Of a stretch of 64,000 nucleotides of DNA, positions 43,752 to 51,091 are shown piece after piece. The translations under genes were made by a program, and so were the position numbers. The stretch covers positions 310,001-374,000 of the forward strand of contig JAHCAI010000001.1 in NCBI GenBank assembly GCA_019634975.1, read 5' to 3'. The stretch is from Burkholderiales bacterium. Lineage in GTDB: Bacteria > Pseudomonadota > Gammaproteobacteria > Burkholderiales > SG8-41. The number at the start of each line of letters is the position of its first letter. Positions within the stretch are counted from its first letter, which is position 1. Under the pieces are notes generated by a model. It did no database searches. It saw nothing but the letters and a program-made list of their open reading frames with translations, and had not been told where the DNA came from.

Positions 43752-44903
43752 ATGGCGGACATTCCTGCACTGCGCATCGCCTTTGCCGGCATGGCCGCGC
43801 TCGCCGTCGCGATGGGCATCGGGCGCTTCGCCTTCACGCCGATCCTGCCGATGATGCAGGACGATGCCGGACTGAGCGCGGCGTCCGGCGGCTATCTCGC
43901 CTCCGCGAATTATCTCGGTTATTTCCTCGGTTCGCTGCTGGCGACGCGCCTGCCGATGCGCGACGACACGGCGGTGCTCGGCAGCATGCTGCTGATCGGT
44001 GCCGCAACGCTGGCGATGGGCTTCACCGGGCACTATCCGTCATGGCTGTTGCTGCGGCTGGTGGCGGGCATCGCCAATGCCTGGATCGCGATTTACGCGT
44101 TCTCCTGGGCACTGGACCGGCTCGCCGCACTGCGCCGGCCGCTGCTGAACAGCCTGAGCTTTGCCGGTGTCGGCGCCGGAACAATGATTGCCGGCCTGGT
44201 GTGCATCGTGCTGATGCGGACCGGGGCCTCGTCGGCGCAGGCCTGGATCAGCTTTGGCCTGCTCGCGCTTGCAGTGACCGCCGCGGTGTGGACGACCTAT
44301 GCCGGGCAGGGCACCGCGCATGCCGCCATGCCCCGCGCGCGCCGCGGCGGCATTCCCTGGAGCCGTGATGCCCGGCTGCTGGTGTTCTGTTTCGGCGCCG
44401 CCGGCTTCGGCTACATCATTCCCGCGACCTTCCTGCCGGCGATGGCGCGCGAGATCATTCCCGATCCGGCGCTCTTCGGCTGGGCCTGGCCGGTGTTCGG
44501 GCTGGCGGCCCTGGCCTCGACGCTGGCGGCAGCGACGCTGCTGCGCGGCTTCGCGCCGCGCCGCGTGTGGGCGGCCTGCCATTTCCTGATGGCTGTCGGC
44601 GTGGCATTGCCGGTGTTCTGGCAAGGCCTCGCGGCGATACTCGCGGCGGCCCTTTGCGTCGGCGGCACCTTCATGGTCATCACCATGCTGAGCATCCAGG
44701 AGGCGCGCGCGGTGGCGGGAGCGCAGGCGGTGCCGCTGACCGCGGCGATGACCGCATCCTTTGCCTCGGGGCAGATTCTCGGTCCGCTCGCGGCAAGCGC
44801 GCTGCTGTCCGCGGGTCTGGGCTTCGGCAGCGGACTGCTTGCCGCCTGCGCCGCGCTGGTGATCACCGGACTGATGCTGCTGGGAAGCGGCGCGCGCGCA
44901 TGA
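43752..44903 (+). CDS. YbfB/YjiJ-family MFS transporter
   Basis: 383 aa, about 12 helices. N-terminal MGIGRFAFTPILPMMQDDAG is diagnostic for the YbfB/YjiJ group of major-facilitator proteins; substrate unknown. The stop overlaps the start of the next transporter (ATGA at 44900-44903). No ribosome site is visible; a TATAGT hexamer ends 8 nt before the ATG, so the transcript may be leaderless. The upstream 130 bp is AT-rich. Confidence 0.9.
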   Translation: MADIPALRIAFAGMAALAVAMGIGRFAFTPILPMMQDDAGLSAASGGYLASANYLGYFLGSLLATRLPMRDDTAVLGSMLLIGAATLAMGFTGHYPSWLLLRLVAGIANAWIAIYAFSWALDRLAALRRPLLNSLSFAGVGAGTMIAGLVCIVLMRTGASSAQAWISFGLLALAVTAAVWTTYAGQGTAHAAMPRARRGGIPWSRDARLLVFCFGAAGFGYIIPATFLPAMAREIIPDPALFGWAWPVFGLAALASTLAAATLLRGFAPRRVWAACHFLMAVGVALPVFWQGLAAILAAALCVGGTFMVITMLSIQEARAVAGAQAVPLTAAMTASFASGQILGPLAASALLSAGLGFGSGLLAACAALVITGLMLLGSGARA

Positions 44904-45760
44904 GCCATGGCGCGCATACGCTGAAGGGCATGCTGCTGATGGCGGCGGGCATCCTGCTGCTGACGGTCAACGATGCGGTGTCCAAGCACCTGGTGCAGAC
45001 CCATCCGGTCGGGCAGGTGATCGCGCTGCGCCAGCTGGCGACGCTGCTGGTGATCGTGCCCTGGGTGATGGTCGCGGGCAGCTGGAGCAGCCTGCGCATC
45101 GTCAACCGCGGCGGCCAGCTTGCCCGCGGCCTGCTGTTCATCGCCGGCTCCGCCTGCATCGTGCTGAGTCTCGGCCTGCTGCCGCTGGCGCTGGTGATCA
45201 CCATCATGTTCACCAGCCCGATTTTCGTCGCGGCGTTTTCGGCGCCGCTGCTCGGCGAGCGCGTCGGCGTCCACCGCTGGGTCGCGGTGCTCGGCGGCTT
45301 CGCCGGCGTGCTGATCGTCGTGCAGCCCGGCAGCGGCGACTTCCGCTGGGCGCTGCTGCTGCCGGTGGCGGCCGCCTTCATCAACGCCTTCCGCGACGTG
45401 CTGACGCGGCTGCTGTCGCGCACCGACTCGTCGATCTCGATCCTGTTCTGGTCGAACATCATACTGATGACCGGCGGCATGGTGACGGCCGTTTTCGGCT
45501 GGGTGCCGGTCAGCGGCGCATCCGCATTCTGGTTCGTCGTCGCCGGCGTCAGCAACGGCGCCGCGCATTTCCTGGTCATCGAGGCGCTGCGCGCGGCGGA
45601 GGCCTCGGCGCTGGCGCCCGTGCGCTATACCTCGCTGCTGTGGGCGGCGCTGCTCGGCTGGCTGGTCTGGGGCGAGGTGCCCGGGCCCTGGCTGTGGGCG
45701 GGTGCCGCGGTGATCGTTGCCAGCAGCCTGTACATGATCAACGCCGAGCGCCGGCGCTGA
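44900..45760 (+). CDS. EamA/DMT-family transporter
   Basis: 286 aa, ten hydrophobic helices in two EamA repeats (LKGMLLMAAGILLLTVNDAVSKHL near the start; RWALLLPVAAAFINAFRDVLTRLLSR in the middle). GLLPLALVITIMFTSPIFVA and APVRYTSLLWAALLGWLVWGE are typical RhaT/EamA blocks. Exports metabolites; substrate unknown. The ATG overlaps the MFS gene stop, so they are co-transcribed. Confidence 0.92.
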   Translation: MSHGAHTLKGMLLMAAGILLLTVNDAVSKHLVQTHPVGQVIALRQLATLLVIVPWVMVAGSWSSLRIVNRGGQLARGLLFIAGSACIVLSLGLLPLALVITIMFTSPIFVAAFSAPLLGERVGVHRWVAVLGGFAGVLIVVQPGSGDFRWALLLPVAAAFINAFRDVLTRLLSRTDSSISILFWSNIILMTGGMVTAVFGWVPVSGASAFWFVVAGVSNGAAHFLVIEALRAAEASALAPVRYTSLLWAALLGWLVWGEVPGPWLWAGAAVIVASSLYMINAERRR

Positions 45761-45845
45761 TCGTTGAAGAGTCATTGCCCGGAGCGGGGGCTGCGGGTAT
45801 TCTTGGCCCGCAGTCCCGCATCCCGTCACAACCAGGAGAACTTGC

Positions 45846-46307
45846 ATGGAAATTCAAGCAGGCAGCGCCGCGCCGGATTTTTCCCTGGCCGCGCACAACT
45901 CCGACCAGAAGGTCGCGCTGTCCTCGTTCAGGGGACGGCCGGTCGTGGTCGCGTTCATGCCCTTTGCCTTCACCGGGGGATGAACCAATCAAGTCCGTGG
46001 GTTCCGTGAGAACTACGAAGAATTCAAGAAGCTGAACTGCGAAATCCTGCAGCTGAGCGCCGATCCGCTGCCCAGCCTCAAAGCCTGGGCGGAGCACCTG
46101 GGCGGCGTGCCTTTCCCGCTGATGTCGGACTACTGGCCGCATGGCGCCGTCGGCCAGGCCTTCGGCATATTCAATGACGAGCGCGGCATGGACAAGCGCG
46201 CGGCGTACGTCATCGATGCCAAGGGTGTCGTGCGTTACGCCAAGGTCTATCCGCAGGGCACGATCCCGACCAGCGAGGAACTGCTCGCCGAGCTGCGCAA
46301 GCTCTAG
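45846..46307 (+). CDS. AhpE-like peroxiredoxin with predicted selenocysteine at the peroxidatic position
   Basis: 153 aa if the in-frame TGA at 45981-45983 is read as Sec46. Reads MPFAFTGG-U-TNQVRGFR: this is the PxxxTxxC motif of peroxiredoxins with Sec for the peroxidatic Cys. Downstream FPLMSDYWPHGAVGQAFGIFNDERG matches AhpE-type 1-Cys peroxiredoxins. No other Cys fits a resolving role apart from Cys60 (KLNCEILQ). The frame runs unbroken through both sides with normal codon use, an AGGAGA ribosome site, and a hairpin at 45996-46017. It should reduce H2O2, lipid or peroxynitrite substrates. A Cys-codon sequencing error or decayed gene is the alternative. Confidence 0.85.
45996..46017 (+). 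promoter_or_regulatory. Candidate bacterial SECIS hairpin of the peroxiredoxin
   Basis: CGTG pairs with TACG (one G-U), a single bulged G at 46000, then GTTC with GAAC, around a 5-nt loop CGTGA (46005-46009). The loop starts 21 nt after the UGA, within the 16-37 nt window for bacterial SECIS elements, and has G in its first two bases. Confidence 0.6.
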
Positions 46308-46328
46308 CGCGGGACGTCAGCAACACCG

Positions 46329-46371
46329 GGCCGGCAGGCCATTCCCGCAGGGAGTGACTGCCGGCCTTTTT
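46329..46371 (+). terminator. Rho-independent terminator after the peroxiredoxin
   Basis: GGCCGGCAG and CTGCCGGCC form a perfect 9-bp stem around a 20-nt loop, followed by TTTTT. It makes the peroxiredoxin gene monocistronic on the 3' side. Confidence 0.82.
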
Positions 46372-46442
46372 GCGCCCGCGGCCTTCCGGCTGGCCCGCAT
46401 TTTGCGTCATGATGGGCGTCATTTCCGTCCGGAGTCCCCGCC

Positions 46443-47225
46443 ATGTTCAATGGAAAATCCGCCCTCGTCACCGGCTCCACCAGCGGCATCGGCCTGGCCG
46501 TCGCCAGCGCGCTGGCGGCGCGCGGGGCCAACGTCATGCTCAACGGCTTCGGTGATGCCGATGCCATCCGCGAACTGTGCCAGACCCTCGCGCGCCAGCA
46601 CGGCGTGCGCGTCGAGCACCACGGCGCGGACATGGGCAAGCCGGATGAAATCGCCGAAATGATGGAGCACACGGTCGCGGTGCTGGGCAAGGTCGACATC
46701 CTGGTCAACAATGCCGGCATCCAGTTCGTCGCGCCGATCGACGAGTTCCCGCCGGAACAGTGGGATGCCGTCATTGCCATCAACCTGGTCGCGCTGTTCC
46801 ACACCATCCGCCATGCCGTGCCCGGCATGAGGCGCCGCCGCTGGGGGCGCATCATCAACATCGCCTCGGCCCATGCACTGGTGGCTTCGCCCTTCAAGTC
46901 CGCCTATGTCGCCGCCAAGCACGGCGTGGCGGGGTTGACCAAGACTGTCGCCCTCGAGACCGCGGCCTTCGGCGTCACCTGCAATGCGATCTGTCCCGGT
47001 TACGTGCGCACGCCGCTGGTCGAAAAACAGATCCCGGCCACCGCGAAGGCGCGTGGCATCACCGAGGAGCAGGTGGTGCGCGACGTGCTGCTGGCGGCGC
47101 AGCCGACGAAACAGTTCGTGACCGTGGAGCAGGTCGCAGCGCTGGCCTGCTTCCTCGCCGGTGACGAGGCGGCTTCGATTACCGGAACATTACAGTCGAT
47201 CGACGGCGGGTGGACGGCGCAGTAA
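46443..47225 (+). CDS. bdhA: 3-hydroxybutyrate dehydrogenase (SDR)
   Basis: 260-aa short-chain dehydrogenase. NAD site TGSTSGIG near residue 10, NNAGIQ, catalytic Ser in NIASAHAL, and YVAAKHG. The blocks HALVASPFKSAYVAAKHGVAGLTKT, CPGYVRTPLVEKQI and QPTKQFVTVEQVA identify D-3-hydroxybutyrate dehydrogenase, which links poly-3-hydroxybutyrate/ketone body use to acetoacetate. Its upstream sequence carries the peroxiredoxin terminator. It converges with the DUF3301 gene. Confidence 0.93.
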   Translation: MFNGKSALVTGSTSGIGLAVASALAARGANVMLNGFGDADAIRELCQTLARQHGVRVEHHGADMGKPDEIAEMMEHTVAVLGKVDILVNNAGIQFVAPIDEFPPEQWDAVIAINLVALFHTIRHAVPGMRRRRWGRIINIASAHALVASPFKSAYVAAKHGVAGLTKTVALETAAFGVTCNAICPGYVRTPLVEKQIPATAKARGITEEQVVRDVLLAAQPTKQFVTVEQVAALACFLAGDEAASITGTLQSIDGGWTAQ

Positions 47226-47260
47226 GCACCCTTGCGCTGGGACGGGCCCGGCAGGCCGCC

Positions 47261-47596
47261 TCAGTGCAGGCGGATGACAGTTGCCGGTGGCCGCCGGCCG
47301 ATGTTGAGCAGGATCACGCGCCGGCCCAGCATCACCACGCTGCCTTTCATGCGGTTGTCGCCGGTGTCGCTGAACTCGAAGTCGTAGGCGCGCTGCAGCA
47401 GCAGCCTGCCGTTCGCATTGCGCGCCGGCCGCAGCCCGGCGATGCCCACGGTGTCGTCAAGGAATTGCAGTCCCTCGGCTTCGCAGGCCGTGCGTGCCGC
47501 GACAACCGCGGCCTCGCGCGCCTGCATGCTGTCCCACCACAGCCAGGCGAGGGCGAGGAAGAAGGCGAGCAGCAGCAGTTCGGCAAGCGGGAACAT
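47261..47596 (-). CDS. DUF3301-family membrane-anchored protein
   Basis: 111 aa from the ATG at 47596 (MFPLAELLLLAFFLALAWLWWDSMQAREAA). One N-terminal helix, then a soluble domain with CEAEGLQFLDDTVGIAGLRPARNANGRLLLQRAYDFEFSDTGDNR, the DUF3301 pattern. Function unknown. It converges with bdhA. Confidence 0.85.
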   Translation of the reverse strand: MFPLAELLLLAFFLALAWLWWDSMQAREAAVVAARTACEAEGLQFLDDTVGIAGLRPARNANGRLLLQRAYDFEFSDTGDNRMKGSVVMLGRRVILLNIGRRPPATVIRLH

Positions 47597-47790
47597 GGCG
47601 AGGCGCCACGTTAGCAGAAATCCCCCGGCAGCCGTCACGATGGCCCGCACCGGAACGGGGCGGCGCGTCACCATCTGGAACACGCCGCAGCGTCACTGCG
47701 TGTTTGGGGTAGACTCGATTCCAGCATCCCCGGCGCGCCCCGAAGGAAGTCCCCCTCGGGGAACAAGACCGGCCCCTTGTGAGGAACAGC

Positions 47791-48828
47791 ATGATCGAAC
47801 TGAAATCGCGCAAACACGCCGCCGACGACCTCGGCAGCGCCATCGAGCTGTGTTACGCCAAGGGCTGGACCGATGGCCTGCCGGTGGTTCCGCCGACTGC
47901 GGAGCGCATCGAAGCCATGCTCGAGGCCGGCGGCCTCAAGCCGGAGCAGCAGCTCGCCTTCATCGAGAACCGCCAGGTCTCGGTGACCGCGGAGAAGGTC
48001 GCGATCAACGCGGTGATGGCCGGCTGCAAACCCGAATACATGCCGGTGATCACGGCCACCATCGATGCGCTGGCTGACCCCAAGTACGGCTACCACGGCC
48101 CGGCCACCAGCACCGGCGGTTCGGCGGTATTCATGCTGGTCAACGGTCCTATCGCGAAGAAGATCGGCATGAACAGCGCCGACAACGTGTTCGGCCAGGG
48201 CTGGCGCGCCAATGCCACGATCGGCCGCGCGATCCGGCTGGTGATGCAGAACGTGATCGGCACCACGCCCGGCGTGCTCGACCGCTCGAGCCTCGGCCAT
48301 CCCGGCAAATACACCTTCTGCATCGCCGAGAACGAGGAGGACAGCCCCTGGCCGGCCTTCCACACCACGCGCGGCTTCAAACCGGAGCAGAGCGCGGTGA
48401 CGATATTCGCGGCGCTCGGCGTGCATCAGTATTCCAACGGCCTCAGTGCAACGCCGGAGGGCGTGCTGACCACGGCCTGCGCGCAGATGCGCATGTCCGC
48501 CGGCACCAACCGCCAGCCGCAGTACGCGCTGGTGTTTGCCGGCGAGCACCAGCTGATCATGCAGAAGGCGGGCTGGTCGCGCGAGGACGTGCAGAAATAC
48601 GCGTTCGAACACAGCCAGATGTCCCACGCCGAAATGCAGCGCGCCAACATCCGCCCGGGCCCGGTCACCCCCGAATCCGAAAAAACGATGCAGCCGCTGG
48701 TGCACACCCCGCAGGATTTCCTGGTCATCGCCGCCGGCGGCAAGGCGGGCGTGCAGTCCTGCTACATCCCCGGCTGGGGCGGCAAGAACGGTTCGCAGAG
48801 CGTCACGCAGGAAATCAAGGTACCTTAA
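47791..48828 (+). CDS. Conserved protein of unknown function, partner of the UGSC selenoprotein gene
   Basis: 345 aa from the ATG at 47791, after GAGGA; a GTG at 47779 is possible. I recognise no named domain. Features: N-terminal LCYAKGWTDGLPVVPPTAERIEAML, then VAINAVMAGCKPEYMPVI, FGQGWRANATIGRAIRLVMQNV, GHPGKYTFCIAENEEDSPW, and a C-terminal FLVIAAGGKAGVQSC followed by YIPGWGG. Five or more Cys include the spaced LCY, AGCK, FCIAENEE, TACAQ and QSCYIP, so redox chemistry is possible. No signal peptide or membrane helix. Its position directly upstream of the UGSC gene suggests the two act together. Confidence 0.8.
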   Translation: MIELKSRKHAADDLGSAIELCYAKGWTDGLPVVPPTAERIEAMLEAGGLKPEQQLAFIENRQVSVTAEKVAINAVMAGCKPEYMPVITATIDALADPKYGYHGPATSTGGSAVFMLVNGPIAKKIGMNSADNVFGQGWRANATIGRAIRLVMQNVIGTTPGVLDRSSLGHPGKYTFCIAENEEDSPWPAFHTTRGFKPEQSAVTIFAALGVHQYSNGLSATPEGVLTTACAQMRMSAGTNRQPQYALVFAGEHQLIMQKAGWSREDVQKYAFEHSQMSHAEMQRANIRPGPVTPESEKTMQPLVHTPQDFLVIAAGGKAGVQSCYIPGWGGKNGSQSVTQEIKVP

Positions 48829-48847
48829 AAACTGAAAACCTTTTTAG

Positions 48848-48864
48848 TCACAGAGGGTGCAGAG
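48848..48864. repeat. Partial CACAGAG-type repeat arm
   Basis: TCACAGAGGGTGCAGAG matches 13 of 17 bases of the terminal sequence of the element at 29841-29960. Only one arm is seen, directly next to the palindromic element at 48881. Confidence 0.4.
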
Positions 48865-48880
48865 AAAACCCGGATACCCC

Positions 48881-48964
48881 GTCATTCCGGCGAACGCCGG
48901 AATCCAGCAACAGTGGCAGCAAGACCACTGGATTCCGGATCGCGCTTCGCACGTCCGGAATGAC
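48881..48964. mobile_element. 84-bp MITE-like palindromic element
   Basis: Ends are GTCATTCCGG and CCGGAATGAC, exact inverted complements, with further internal pairing (CCGGAATCCAG with CTGGATTCCGG). No ORF. This GTCATTCCGG-type palindrome is common in bacterial genomes. It lies 47 bp upstream of the UGSC gene's ATG and separates it from the 345-aa gene. Confidence 0.72.
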
Positions 48965-49011
48965 GTATATCGCAAGTATTTGTTTTTGTTGTACTTTTTA
49001 AGGAGGTCTCC

Positions 49012-49551
49012 ATGAGCATCCAGATTTACGATCCCACCACCGAGGTGAAGTCGCGCACGATCAACTTCGTGCCGCGGCCGAAGTCGCTGAAAGGCCTGCG
49101 CATCGGCCTGGTCGACAACACCAAGCACAACTCCGACCAGCTGCTGATGCGCATCGCCGGCATCCTCGAAAAGGAATACGGTGCCAAGTCGCACGTGATC
49201 CGAAAAAAGAAAAGCGCCGGCTCCGCACCCAGCCCGGAGATGATCGCCGAGTACAAGCAGAACTGCGACATCATTGTTGCCGGTGTCGGCGACTGAGGGT
49301 CATGCAGCTCGGGCAGTGTGCTCGACAGCATAGTGTTTGAACAGAACGGCGTTCCCTCGGCGTCCATCGTGACCCATGTGTTCACGGTGACCGGCAAGGC
49401 GATGGCGAAAACCTGGGGCGTGCCGGACCTGAAATTCCTGGTGATGCCGCATCCGATCGCCAACCTGACGCCGGAGCAGATGGACCAGCGCGCAGCGGAG
49501 ATTGCGCCGCAGGTGGTGGATCTGTTGTTGAAGGGGCAGCAGGCGGCTTAG
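49012..49551 (+). CDS. UGSC-motif selenoprotein
   Basis: 179 aa if the in-frame TGA at 49294-49296 is read as Sec95. The motif is GVGD-U-GSCSSGSVLDS, the UGSC signature of a known family of selenoproteins found mainly through environmental genomes. The part before (LRIGLVDNTKHNSDQLLMRIAGIL, CDIIVAGVGD) and after (ASIVTHVFTVTGKAMAKTWGVPDLKFLVMPHPIANLT) form one continuous fold without a new start. Strong ribosome site TAAGGAGGT. A SECIS-like hairpin follows the UGA (49302-49331) and a terminator follows the gene. The chemical role is unsettled; the adjacent Sec and Cys (U-G-S-C) suggest a selenenylsulfide redox centre. Confidence 0.88.
49302..49331 (+). promoter_or_regulatory. Candidate bacterial SECIS hairpin of the UGSC gene
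   Basis: ATGC pairs with GCAT, an internal loop (AGC/CA), then TCGGGC pairs with GCTCGA (one G-U) around a 5-nt loop AGTGT (49315-49319). The loop begins 18 nt after the UGA and has G at its second base, matching bacterial SECIS rules. Confidence 0.65.
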
Positions 49552-49574
49552 TCGTCTGGAAGTTGCGGGAAAGG

Positions 49575-49600
49575 AAAAGGGGCCGCGAGGCCCCTTTTTT
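49575..49600 (+). terminator. Rho-independent terminator after the UGSC gene
   Basis: AAAAGGGGCC and GGCCCC with a GCGA loop, followed by six T. Confidence 0.9.
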
Positions 49601-49934
49601 ATATCGGCAGATTAGAACCTCGGGAAACGGCCACTGCAGCGACGGGTTGGATCTAAAACTTCAATGCACTGCGCAGAGTCCGGATGCGACCATAAGCTGT
49701 CGTTCGTTTATTGCGGGTTCGAGCCTTGGTTGACTCCCCGAGCTAGGCTCGAACTAAGCCCTTGAATTACTGCCCTGTGACCGTCTGCTTTGGGGCGGAA
49801 GAGGACTTACTGGGGGTCTAAGTCATGGTAGCGGCGCGGGGTGCCGTACCAGAAGAATGCTACGAAAGAAGTCCAGTTAAGATGATAAACAGGACCAGTG
49901 TAAGTTTTGGAAAAAGTACTCTCATCAATAAGCC
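49601..49934. other. Gene-free stretch with degenerate, lower-GC sequence and an inverted repeat
   Basis: I find no gene in these 334 bp. Base composition is lower in GC than the neighbours. GGGTTCGAGCC (49715-49725) and GGCTCGAACT (49746-49755) form an inverted repeat with a 20-nt loop. Phrases such as CATAAGCTGTCGTTCG and GACCGTCTGCTTTGGGGCGG look like remnants of an intergenic repeat element. Confidence 0.5.
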
Positions 49935-50849
49935 TCACTCCGCCAAAACCCTCGCCCCAAACTCCTCCACCCCGCAAATCGCCGTCCGGTGCATCAGCCG
50001 CCGCTGCGGCAGCGCGTAATCCCCGACCGCCATGTGCTGTGTCGAGTAGTTGTCCCACATGATGATGTCACCGGTCTGCCATTTGTGGGTGTAGACGGCC
50101 TCGTCGCGGGTGATGTGTTCGTGCAGGCGCTTGAGTATCGGCGCTGAGTCTTCCTCGCTCATGCCCTCGAAGCTGAAGGTGTAGGTCTTGTTGATATAGA
50201 TGCAGCGGCGCCCGGTCTCCGGGTGGGTGATTACGGCGTCGTGTGACACGTCGGGCGTCGCGGCTTTCTGGGCGGCGGTGAGCGGCGGGCGGGCGTGATC
50301 CCTGGCGCGCTGCTGCTGTTTGCGTTCCTGGGCGCGGTGGTAGCGGAAGACGCCGCGCTGCCGGTCGAGCCAGTCGCGGGTTTCGGCGTCGAGCGTGTCG
50401 TAGGCATGGGCGGTGCTGGCGAAGCAGGTGTCGCCCAGCACCTTGCCGTCCCGGGTCGGGACTTCGATGGCATGGAGGAAGGCGTACCTCGCCGGCTTGC
50501 GCATGAAGCAGAGGTCGGTATGCCAGTCGTCGCCGGCGTAGGCGGAGCCGATCGAGCGCTCGCCGTCCTTGACGTTGGAGATCAGGTGGATCTGCGGGTA
50601 GCCGGGCAGCGCGTATTCCTGGCGCACGTGTTTGTCCGGGGTGCCGAAGCGCGCGGTGAAGGCGATCTGCTGCTCCGGCGTCAGCGACTGGCCGCGGAAA
50701 AAGATCATGCCGTTGCTGTCGAACAGCTGCTTGATTGCGGCGAAGGTGGAATCGTCCAGATGCTGTGACAGGTCGATGCCGCAGACTTCCGCGCCGACCG
50801 GTTTGCCGCTGTAGCGGACGTCGAGCCGGGCGCCTTGCACTGTATCCAT
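49935..50849 (-). CDS. TauD/TfdA-family Fe(II)/2-oxoglutarate dioxygenase
   Basis: 304 aa. N-terminal VGAEVCGIDLSQHL, metal motif WHTDLCF, distal His in NYSTQHMAVGDY, and 2OG-contact Arg in MHRTAICG. An Arg/Gln-rich insert (HRAQERKQQQRARDHARPP) lies in the middle. It resembles the taurine/TfdA group and differs clearly from the member at 38835. It is divergent from a Bug binding-protein gene (242 bp between), suggesting uptake and oxidation of one organic acid or sulfonate (inference). Confidence 0.92.
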   Translation of the reverse strand: MDTVQGARLDVRYSGKPVGAEVCGIDLSQHLDDSTFAAIKQLFDSNGMIFFRGQSLTPEQQIAFTARFGTPDKHVRQEYALPGYPQIHLISNVKDGERSIGSAYAGDDWHTDLCFMRKPARYAFLHAIEVPTRDGKVLGDTCFASTAHAYDTLDAETRDWLDRQRGVFRYHRAQERKQQQRARDHARPPLTAAQKAATPDVSHDAVITHPETGRRCIYINKTYTFSFEGMSEEDSAPILKRLHEHITRDEAVYTHKWQTGDIIMWDNYSTQHMAVGDYALPQRRLMHRTAICGVEEFGARVLAE

Positions 50850-51091
50850 GGTCTCCTCCGTGGGCTGCAGTCACTGGCCAATCGATTAGAGCATAAACCC
50901 GGTTCCGGCGCCTTGAGGCCACATGCTGGTCTGCTTGCCAAGCCGGCAGGGCGCACTTAACCTGCCGGAAGCTGCATCATCCGGCCGGCGGCACAGACCA
51001 CGCAGAACAGCCGCCGGGTCGTCAGGAGGACGGGCAGCGCATCACCGCAGCAGACATTCGTGCCGGATAACCATCACAAGAAGGGGTCACC

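Noticed and set aside
46107..46307. Separate 66-aa ORF starting MPFPLMSDYWPHG
   Set aside because: It is the C-terminal part of the peroxiredoxin after the UGA; no ribosome site, and the homology continues upstream through the UGA.
45846..46307. Peroxiredoxin as a nonsense-mutated pseudogene
   Set aside because: Only one stop, at the one position where Sec is chemically sensible, plus a SECIS-like hairpin and a second Sec-type gene nearby. It remains possible until selA/selB/selC are shown.
49318..49551. Separate 77-aa ORF after the UGA of the UGSC gene
   Set aside because: Same frame as the upstream part, with the GSC motif lying between; better explained as one Sec-containing protein.
49715..49755. 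T-loop-like GGTTCGAGCC with complementary copy
   Set aside because: Forms an inverted repeat rather than a tRNA; no D-arm or anticodon arm at the right spacing.
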